From Bradyrhizobium erythrophlei (GTDB lineage: Bacteria > Pseudomonadota > Alphaproteobacteria > Rhizobiales > Xanthobacteraceae), in contig NZ_LT670818.1 in assembly GCF_900129505.1 (NCBI RefSeq), positions 7,907,001-7,971,000 of the forward strand: DNA of 64,000 nucleotides. The letters run 5' to 3'. Positions 58,741 through 64,000 of this stretch are shown piece after piece. Position 1 is the first letter of the stretch; each line of letters opens with the position of its first letter. Below the pieces are notes generated by a model. It was given only the letters and a program-made list of their open reading frames with translations. It was not told where the DNA came from and did not search any database. The translations under genes were made by a program, and so were the position numbers.

Positions 58741-59508
58741 TCAACTGATCGTGGCGCCGCCGTCGATCACCATGGTCTGGCCGGTCATGAAGTTGCCGGC
58801 CGCCGAGCCCAGGAACACCGCGGCCCCCGCGATCTCGTCGGGAATGCCGATGCGCAAGAGCGGCGAGCGCGAGGTCGAGGCCTTCAGGTTTTCCGGATTG
58901 TCCCATAGCGCTTTCGCAAAATCGGTCTTGATCAGGCCCGGCGCAATGCAATTGACGCGGACATTGTGCGGGCCGTATTCGCAGGCGAGATTCCGTGCGA
59001 GCTGCATGTCGGCGGCCTTCGAGATCGCGTAGGCGCCGAGGATGGTCGAGCCCTTGATGCCGCCGATCGAGGACACGATGATGACTGAGCCGTCCTTGCG
59101 CTCGATCATCTGCGGCACCACCATGCTGGTCAGCCAGTTGTTGGCGACGATGTTGTTGTCGAGGATCTTGCGGAACTGCTCGTCGGAGATGCCGGCGAGC
59201 GGGCCGTAATAAGGGTTCGATGCGGCGTTGCAGACCAAAACGTCGATCTTGCCGAAGGCGCGGTTGGATTCGTTGACGAGATTCTGCAGGTTTTCCTTGC
59301 TGGAAATGTTGGCCGCGATCGCCACCGCCGTGCCCTTGCCGAACTTGTCGTTGATTTCCTTACTGACGGAATCGCAGACGTCCTGCTTGCGCGAGGAGAT
59401 CACCACCTTGGCGCCGTGCTCGGCCATCCGTTCGGCGATGGCGCGGCCGATGCCGCGGGTCGAGCCGGTGATGACGGCGGCTTTTCCGGTCATATCGAAC
59501 AAGGTCAT
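58741..59508 (-). CDS. SDR-family oxidoreductase
   Basis: 255 aa classical SDR. TGSTRGIG is at 14-21, CNAASNPY replaces the usual NNAG, a catalytic Ser lies in IIVSSIGG, and YAISK is the Tyr-x3-Lys motif. A C-terminal GQTMVIDGGATIS fits the fabG-like subgroup. It could act on hydroxyacyl-CoA or similar; inference from neighbours only. Confidence 0.88.
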   Translation of the reverse strand: MTLFDMTGKAAVITGSTRGIGRAIAERMAEHGAKVVISSRKQDVCDSVSKEINDKFGKGTAVAIAANISSKENLQNLVNESNRAFGKIDVLVCNAASNPYYGPLAGISDEQFRKILDNNIVANNWLTSMVVPQMIERKDGSVIIVSSIGGIKGSTILGAYAISKAADMQLARNLACEYGPHNVRVNCIAPGLIKTDFAKALWDNPENLKASTSRSPLLRIGIPDEIAGAAVFLGSAAGNFMTGQTMVIDGGATIS

Positions 59509-59581
59509 GTTTCTCTCCCAGAACTGGTTTTGATTTTCGAGTTCGAGCTAAGCAGCGTTCCCGGCCTTCGACAACCAGGCT

Positions 59582-60283
59582 TCACGCGAGCTTGGTCTCC
59601 GGCACGACTTCCGGCCCGGCCGGCTGATGCATGGCGGCATGCGAGGGGTCGGCGATCCAGGGCTGCTGGTTCACCATCGGAAGCCGCCAGACGTTGCGGC
59701 CGTCGGCTGCGACATGATCGAGCCGGGTCACCGAACAATTGTCGATATCGAAGGCGAGGCCCTTGTCCGGCTGGCCGCCGAGCGCAAGTCCGACCGCCGC
59801 CTTGATCGTGCCGCCATGGGCGACGGCGATCACGTCCTTGCCGGCCTGTTCGGTGGTGATCCGTTCGATCGCACCGCGCGCGCGGTTGTAGAGATCCATG
59901 AAACTTTCGCCGCCCGGCGCCGGCTGGTCGATATCGGCGAACCAGTGGCTGCCGGCCGGCTGGCTGGCGAGGAACGCGGCGCGGTTCATGCCCTGCCACT
60001 CGCCGAGATGCTGCTCGGCCAGCGCCGCTTCGTGCTGCATCGTGGCGGGCCTCGGAAAACCAGCGGCCCAGATCGCTTCAGCGGTTTGATGCGTCCGCTT
60101 CAGATGGCTGGCGTACCAGACCGCGTCGCGCGGCAGGATCTTGCCGACGGCTGTGAACACCACGCGATCGCTGGTATCGCAGCCGAGGTCCTTCTGTCCG
60201 TAGATGCAGCCATTGTCCTCGCGCACCGGCGCGTGGCGCACCCACCACCAGCGCGTTGTGACGGCCTTGCCTGGATTGGACAT
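59582..60283 (-). CDS. Histidine phosphatase family protein
   Basis: 233 aa from the ATG at 60283, which has AGGGAAGG upstream (a GTG three codons earlier is in frame). The catalytic RH motif is at 16-17 (WWVRHAPVRE), a second-site His in VIAVAHGGTIKAA, and LGEWQGMNRAAF is the family-typical middle segment. These are the phosphoglycerate-mutase-like fold; the substrate is unknown. It lies between two SDR genes. Confidence 0.87.
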   Translation of the reverse strand: MSNPGKAVTTRWWWVRHAPVREDNGCIYGQKDLGCDTSDRVVFTAVGKILPRDAVWYASHLKRTHQTAEAIWAAGFPRPATMQHEAALAEQHLGEWQGMNRAAFLASQPAGSHWFADIDQPAPGGESFMDLYNRARGAIERITTEQAGKDVIAVAHGGTIKAAVGLALGGQPDKGLAFDIDNCSVTRLDHVAADGRNVWRLPMVNQQPWIADPSHAAMHQPAGPEVVPETKLA

Positions 60284-60436
60284 CGCGAACACCCTTCCCT
60301 ACTGTCTGCTGTCGCTGTACGTCAGAGCTCACATCGTCTCAAGTGACTTGAACGCGACTTGAACGTTTAAAATCTTGTTTGAAATTCCGCACCACGGCAA
60401 GCAAGCGCCGGGTGCATCAGGACCAGGGAGAAACGC

Positions 60437-61222
60437 ATGGGCCGCCTCGAAGGCAAATCCGTCGTCATCACCGGCGCGGGCAGCGGCATCGGCCGCGCGG
60501 CATCGCTGCTGTTCACCAAAGAGGGAGCCAAACTGATCGCGGTCGACCGCGCCGACGGCGTCAAGGAGACGGTGGCGCAGGTCCGCAAGGCCGGCGGCAC
60601 CGCCGAAGCCGTGATAGCCGACGCCGGCCTCGAAGCGGACGTCAAGGCCTTCATCGACAAGGCGGTGTCGGCCTACGGGAAGCTGGACGCGATCTGGGCC
60701 AATGCCGGCATCAGCGGCGGGCTGGTGCCGCTCGCCGAGCAGACCGTGGAACACTGGCAGGAGATCCTGCGCATCAATCTGATCGGCCCGTTCCTGGCGA
60801 TCAAGCATTCGATGCCGCACATGATCAGGCAGAAATCCGGCGCGATCGTCTGCACCGCCTCGGTGGCCGGCCTGAAGTCCGGCGCCAGCGGCCATCCCTA
60901 TGCCGCGAGCAAGGCCGGCGTCATCAGCCTGGTGCAGACCACGGCCTATTCGCTGTCCGGGACCGGCGTGCGCATCAACGCGGTCTGCCCCGGCCTGATC
61001 GAAACCGGCATGACAAAACCGATCTTCGACAACGCCAAACAACGCGGCACCGACGGCAAGATCGGCCAGCTCAATCCCTTGAAGCGCGCCGGCCAGCCGC
61101 ATGAGCTCGCGGCGATGGGACTGTTTCTTGCCAGCGACGAGGCGTCCTATGTCAACGGCCAGGCCATCCCAGTCGACGGCGGACTCACCGCCTCGATGCC
61201 GTATGCGGGCAAACCGATTTGA
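60437..61222 (+). CDS. SDR-family oxidoreductase
   Basis: 261 aa SDR. TGAGSGIG is at 12-19, Asp37 in IAVDRADG indicates NAD preference, ANAGISGG is the NAG motif and YAASK the catalytic pair. AGGGAG lies before the ATG. It is divergent from the phosphatase gene (154-bp shared upstream region). Confidence 0.88.
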   Translation: MGRLEGKSVVITGAGSGIGRAASLLFTKEGAKLIAVDRADGVKETVAQVRKAGGTAEAVIADAGLEADVKAFIDKAVSAYGKLDAIWANAGISGGLVPLAEQTVEHWQEILRINLIGPFLAIKHSMPHMIRQKSGAIVCTASVAGLKSGASGHPYAASKAGVISLVQTTAYSLSGTGVRINAVCPGLIETGMTKPIFDNAKQRGTDGKIGQLNPLKRAGQPHELAAMGLFLASDEASYVNGQAIPVDGGLTASMPYAGKPI

Positions 61223-61227
61223 GGTCT

Positions 61228-61311
61228 CGTCATTGCGAGGAGCGAAGCGACGAAGCAATCCAGCTTCGCGCTTGCTGAAAGATGGATTGCTTTGCTCCGC
61301 TCGCAATGACG
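61228..61311. repeat. Palindromic intergenic repeat (GTCATTGCGAG type)
   Basis: CGTCATTGCGAG...AAGCAATCCA (61228-61262) faces TGGATTGCTTTGCTCCGCTC and GCAATGACG (61283-61311). The arms pair at both ends with a 6-nt length difference in the middle. It lies just after the SDR stop and resembles dispersed REP-like elements common in Bradyrhizobium and other proteobacteria. Confidence 0.8.
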
Positions 61312-61422
61312 CAAATTGCGAGATCGTGCTTTTGACTCGAGAAGCTGAGGCCATGACTTCGCTTTCTCGCGGCGCTGACGCGTCCGAGTTGGTGAAGCGA
61401 ACCACCCTCGAGAAACAAGAGG

Positions 61423-61573
61423 GCGCAGGGAAGGCCGGGCGCCGATTGCACCCGTGGGTCCCGTGCAAAAAAAGCACGGGGGTAGGACCACAGGTTCAAC
61501 CGGATCGACCGGCCTTCCCTGCGCAATGGTTTTACGGCTTACTTCTTACTCTCCCCGGTGACCGGGCTTTTTT
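61423..61573 (+). ncRNA. Candidate structured RNA with terminal hairpin
   Basis: GCGCAGGGAAGGCCGG (61423-61438) and CCGGCCTTCCCTGCGC (61509-61524) are perfect complements over 16 bp. Inside, CCCGTGC and GCACGGG close a 7-A loop (61460-61480). After the outer stem, CCCGG-TGA-CCGGG followed by C and six T's (61554-61573) reads as a Rho-independent terminator on the plus strand. A promoter was not identified. It could be a small RNA or a mobile repeat. Confidence 0.45.
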
Positions 61574-61878
61574 GCCACCGTCGCCTGCGGATGTTGCCGC
61601 AAACTTGACGCCAGCGTCGGGGCGTCAGGACCATACGACTTCGCCGTCCGCAAAACGCCGCTCGTCCGCGCAAAGGATAGCGCCCGGCGATTTACGTCCA
61701 TCGCGTCCCGCGCCCAACGTCCGTGACGATCGCGATACGCCCCTCTTGGTGGGCACGGGATGGCAGAGGTTATAAAGCTGATTTGGGTCTTCGGAAAATC
61801 AGAATATTTTTGCGAATAGGGCTGGACAGGTTTTTTGATTTGCCCGTCGGGTCCGATTGGATACGCAGGACGACACGA

Positions 61879-62037
61879 TCAGCCACCCGACCTGTTCATC
61901 TTCTTCACTTTGGCATCCGTTGCCTCGATCGACGCCGCCAGTTCCAGGATCGCCTTCGCCAAGAGGTCGGCGGCTTCCTTGGGGTCCTGCGACCGCTCGG
62001 CGCGAAGCGCATAATTCTTTGCTGAGGAGAGTGACAT
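61879..62037 (-). CDS. Small conserved-looking protein, 52 aa, function unknown
   Basis: An ATG at 62037 with AAAGG 7 nt upstream opens a 52-codon frame: MSLSSAKNYALRAERSQDPK, then EAADLLAKAILELAASIEAT, ending DAKVKKMNRSGG and TGA. The composition is coherent, helix-forming (Ala/Leu/Glu/Lys) and unlike a random antisense frame. I recall similar short hypotheticals in Bradyrhizobium but name no family. It is too short for standard length cut-offs. Confidence 0.6.
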   Translation of the reverse strand: MSLSSAKNYALRAERSQDPKEAADLLAKAILELAASIEATDAKVKKMNRSGG

Positions 62038-62057
62038 CGACGACCTTTCCCACGGAA

Positions 62058-62085
62058 AAACCCGCCGGGTTGAGGCGGCGGGTTT
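62058..62085 (-). terminator. Terminator-like hairpin upstream of the 52-aa gene
   Basis: AAACCCGCCG and CGGCGGGTTT form a 10-bp perfect stem with an 8-nt loop; on the minus strand it ends in five T's. It lies about 20 nt before the start of the 52-aa gene, so it either ends an upstream RNA or acts as an attenuator in that gene's leader. Confidence 0.6.
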
Positions 62086-62112
62086 CCGTACGCGTTACTT
62101 CTCGTGGGCGGC

Positions 62113-62142
62113 CTAAGGGCAGTCCGCGATTAGCTCGACCAT
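62113..62142 (-). other. Possible nine-codon leader peptide
   Basis: ATG to TAG encodes MVELIADCP, ending 27 nt before the terminator-like hairpin. Its position is that of an attenuation leader peptide, but it has no run of one amino acid, and short frames occur by chance. Confidence 0.2.
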
Positions 62143-62242
62143 AGCGGTGCCTGGTTAAGAAATCCTCGCGATGGAAATGGAACCGTGGGGTTCCGAGTTG
62201 CACCCAACTCGTCGTGGCCGAGCTTGACCCGGCCAATCCATC

Positions 62243-62290
62243 TTCTTCGCAGGATTCTTCTGAAGGTTCTTCGCAAGACTCTTCTGAAGA
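62243..62290. repeat. 24-bp tandem repeat, two copies
   Basis: Two consecutive 24-bp units starting TTCTTCGCA and ending TTCTTCTGAAGG or ACTCTTCTGAAGA, differing at a few positions. It lies beside the REP-like hairpins at 62298 and 62373. Confidence 0.7.
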
Positions 62291-62297
62291 TCGATGG

Positions 62298-62320
62298 ATA
62301 CGCGGGTCAAGCCCGCGTAT
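62298..62320. repeat. REP-like hairpin 1
   Basis: ATACGCGGG and CCCGCGTAT pair perfectly with a TCAAG loop. The form (GCGGGTCAAGCCCGC, ending ATGACGA) is the common dispersed palindrome I associate with Bradyrhizobium intergenic DNA. Confidence 0.7.
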
Positions 62321-62372
62321 GACGAGTTGTTGTTGTGAAGCACTGCGCTTCGTCGACGGCACTGCATACCGG

Positions 62373-62394
62373 ATCGCCCGCTTTCGCGGGCGAT
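62373..62394. repeat. REP-like hairpin 2
   Basis: ATCGCCCGC and GCGGGCGAT pair perfectly with a TTTC loop, about 40 bp beyond the phosphotransferase stop. It may protect the 3' end of that mRNA or mark a dispersed repeat. Confidence 0.7.
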
Positions 62395-62432
62395 GACACT
62401 GTTTGTAAGTCGGCTTGTTGTGAATTGCCTTG

Positions 62433-63491
62433 CTACTTCGCGCCCGCCTTCTGCGCGTAGGCCCACGCGTCCTTTGACAGCGGCACGGTGCGCTTGGCGG
62501 ATTCCATGGCCTTGGCGTTCGCGGCGGTGCCGTCGCGGATGCGGCCGGCGATACCCTGGGTGATGCCGGCGAGCCGGAACAGATTGTAGGAAAAATACCA
62601 GTTCAGGTCGGGCACGGTGCCGCCGGTGACGTTGCAGTAGATCTGCGCCGCCTCCTCCATGCTCGGAATGTTCAGCGCCTTGAGATCGGCATTGGCGAGG
62701 CCCGGCATGGTCCACTGCATCAGCAGATAAGTGAAATCGGCCATGGGATCGCCGAGCGTCGACAGTTCCCAGTCCAGCACCGCCAGCACCCGCGGCTCGG
62801 TGGGGTGGAAAATCATGTTGTCGAGGCGATAGTCGCCGTGGACGATCGACACGCGCTCCTGTTGCGGCACGGTCTTCGGCAGCCATTCGGCGAGTTTCTC
62901 GAATTCCGGAATGTGCTGGGTTTCGGAGGCGCGGTACTGCTTGGTCCAGCGGTCGACCTGGCGCGCGAAATAATTGCCGGGCTTGCCGAAGTCGCCGAGA
63001 CCGATCGCCTGCGGATCGTAGGTATGCAACTTCGCCAGCGTCTCGATCTTGCTGGTGAAGATCTTGCGGCGATCTGCCGGGGTCTGGCTCGGGAGTGCCT
63101 GATCCCAGAACACCCGGCCCTCCTCCATCGACATGATGTAGAAGGCCGAACCGATGACGCCGTCGTCGGTGCATAGCGCATAGGCTTTGGCGACCGGAAA
63201 TCCCTGCTTGCCGAGCGCGGCGATGACGCGGAATTCGCGGTCGACCGCGTGCGCCGACGGCAGCAATTTGCCGAACGGCCGGCGCCGCATCACATAGGAT
63301 CGCCCGGGGGTGTCGAGCCGGTAGGTTGGATTGGACTGGCCGCCCTTGAACTGCAGGACGACCAGCGGTCCCTGATAGCCCTCGACGTGCTCGCGCATCC
63401 AGCCGTCGAGCCGGAGCTCATCGATTCGATGCCGCTCCTCGACGGGCCTGGTGCCCGAAAACTCCTCGTCGCTTCTGACGCCGTCGGCCAC
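62433..63491 (-). CDS. APH-like phosphotransferase (acyl-CoA-dehydrogenase-associated)
   Basis: 352 aa protein-kinase-like fold of the APH family. The nucleotide-binding N-lobe has FKGGQSNPTYRLDTPG; the catalytic loop VHGDYRLDNMIFHP is near residue 215-228 and the metal-binding LDWELSTLGDPMADF near 239. This sequence type is the ACAD10/ACAD11-like group, which in mammals is fused to an acyl-CoA dehydrogenase; here the dehydrogenase gene is the next one, 50 bp away on the same strand. It is unlikely to be an antibiotic-resistance enzyme. Confidence 0.85.
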   Translation of the reverse strand: MADGVRSDEEFSGTRPVEERHRIDELRLDGWMREHVEGYQGPLVVLQFKGGQSNPTYRLDTPGRSYVMRRRPFGKLLPSAHAVDREFRVIAALGKQGFPVAKAYALCTDDGVIGSAFYIMSMEEGRVFWDQALPSQTPADRRKIFTSKIETLAKLHTYDPQAIGLGDFGKPGNYFARQVDRWTKQYRASETQHIPEFEKLAEWLPKTVPQQERVSIVHGDYRLDNMIFHPTEPRVLAVLDWELSTLGDPMADFTYLLMQWTMPGLANADLKALNIPSMEEAAQIYCNVTGGTVPDLNWYFSYNLFRLAGITQGIAGRIRDGTAANAKAMESAKRTVPLSKDAWAYAQKAGAK

Positions 63492-63541
63492 GATGACGCT
63501 CCCTTATTTCTTTGGGGAGCGCCAAGTTTGGTGGGCTCCCG

Positions 63542-64000
63542 TTAGTGCGTGGTGGGAGAGTTTGCATACTTCCGAAGTTCAAGTCTGGCAATGGCGCGGT
63601 TATGGACCTCGTCCGGACCGTCGGCGAGCCGCATCGTCCGCATCGAGGCATAGTCCCGGGCCAGACCCGCGTCGTCGGAGACGCCGGCGCCGCCGAAGGC
63701 CTGGATGGCGTTGTCGATGATCTTCAGCGCCATGTTCGGCGCCGCCACCTTGATCATGGCGATTTCAAGCTGCGCGGTCTTGTTGCCGACCTTGTCCATC
63801 ATGTCGGCGGCCTTCAGGCACAGCAGGCGGTTCATCTCGATGTCGGTGCGGGCCTCCGCGATGCGCTGTTCCCAGATCGAGTGCTCGATGATCTTCTTGC
63901 CGAACGCGGTGCGCGACGACAGCCGCCGCACCATCTTCTCCAGCGCCTCCTCGGCCTTGCCGATGGTGCGCATGCAGTGATGGATGCGCCCGGGACCGAG
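63542..64000 (-). CDS. Acyl-CoA dehydrogenase, C-terminal part (partial)
   Basis: The last 152 residues of a FAD-dependent acyl-CoA dehydrogenase; the frame is open to the window edge. [40 protein letters not shown] and [20 protein letters not shown] are typical of the C-terminal helical domain, the last containing the usual FAD/substrate GG(A/S)G segment. It precedes the APH-like phosphotransferase in transcription, so they are probably one operon. Confidence 0.92.
   Translation of the reverse strand, partial: LGPGRIHHCMRTIGKAEEALEKMVRRLSSRTAFGKKIIEHSIWEQRIAEARTDIEMNRLLCLKAADMMDKVGNKTAQLEIAMIKVAAPNMALKIIDNAIQAFGGAGVSDDAGLARDYASMRTMRLADGPDEVHNRAIARLELRKYANSPTTH

Larger units (their letters stand above)
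61223..61878. other. Repeat-rich gap with candidate RNA
   Basis: 656 bp. It holds a palindromic repeat (61228-61311) and a structured block with a terminator-like end (61423-61573). Open frames run through it on both strands, but lack ribosome-binding sites; I recall translated forms as over-predicted hypotheticals in Bradyrhizobium. Confidence 0.55.
62038..62432. other. Repeat-rich gap between small gene and phosphotransferase gene
   Basis: 395 bp. In minus-strand order it holds two REP-like hairpins, a 24-bp tandem repeat, a CGAGTTG/CAACTCG hairpin near 62191, a nine-codon open frame (62113-62142) and a terminator-like hairpin (62058-62085). Confidence 0.55.

Noticed and set aside
61101..61775. 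A 224-codon open frame running from inside the SDR gene through the repeat block
   Set aside because: Starts within another gene in a different register and crosses palindromic repeats and a terminator hairpin; more likely a repeat artefact than a protein.
62243..62290. Possible CRISPR-like repeat
   Set aside because: Only two adjacent copies with no spacer; a tandem duplication, and no cas genes are in the window.
62433..63491. Aminoglycoside phosphotransferase resistance gene
   Set aside because: The APH fold is present, but the sequence type and the adjacent acyl-CoA dehydrogenase point to a metabolic kinase.

Overview
The window is GC-rich alphaproteobacterial chromosome. Gene order, protein sequences and intergenic palindromes fit the order Hyphomicrobiales, most likely Bradyrhizobium or a close relative (inference from recognition; no search was run). 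Its backbone is the translation/transcription region, nearly all on the minus strand. In transcription order it runs: tRNA-Trp, secE, nusG, rplK, rplA, rplJ, rplL, rpoB, rpoC, then rpsL, rpsG, fusA, tuf, then the S10, spc and alpha operons (rpsJ to rplQ), then a DegP/HtrA-type protease and rarA, which is cut by the left window edge.

Region by region (plus-strand coordinates). 1-2.3 kb: rarA (partial) and an HtrA protease overlapping by ATGA. 2.3-12.7 kb: an accessory block lying where rplQ and htrA are usually close. It holds an OprP-type porin, a general porin, a BA14K-like secreted protein, a LysR regulator, a decayed porin copy split by an IS630-family element, a small membrane protein, a quinone-oxidoreductase-like enzyme and an SDR. 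12.7-32 kb: rplQ up to rpsL, including secY and an adenylate kinase with a histone-like Lys/Ala tail and a perfect FNR/FixK-type dyad upstream. 32.6-39.4 kb: four genes separating rpoC from rpsL (BioF2-type acetyltransferase, FAD monooxygenase, ABC exporter with acidic tails, FAD-oxidoreductase/methyltransferase fusion). 39.7-53.2 kb: rpoC, rpoB, rplL, rplJ, a 2-hydroxyacid dehydrogenase inside the ribosomal cluster, rplA, rplK, nusG, secE. 53.5-56.7 kb: a HAD-UbiA prenyltransferase plus a polytopic membrane protein, separating tRNA-Trp from secE. 57.3-64 kb: a lipid/acyl-CoA style catabolic neighbourhood (serine hydrolase, two SDRs, histidine phosphatase, APH-like phosphotransferase, acyl-CoA dehydrogenase cut by the right edge) with a repeat-rich gap holding a candidate structured RNA and an unlisted 52-aa gene.

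The genes fall into an essential core (ribosome, RNA polymerase, elongation factors, Sec translocon) into which small metabolic or envelope modules have been inserted at four places. Several intergenic spaces of the core carry structured repeats: three related palindromes built from CGAATAGC/CGAGTAGC-like units inside the ribosomal operons, a perfect 19-bp inverted repeat flanking rplJ, and a perfect hairpin between rpoB and rpoC. The most promising novel items are the rpoC-rpsL four-gene module, the adk tail with its FixK-like site, and the rplJ-flanking inverted repeat. No CRISPR array, rRNA gene or prophage was seen.
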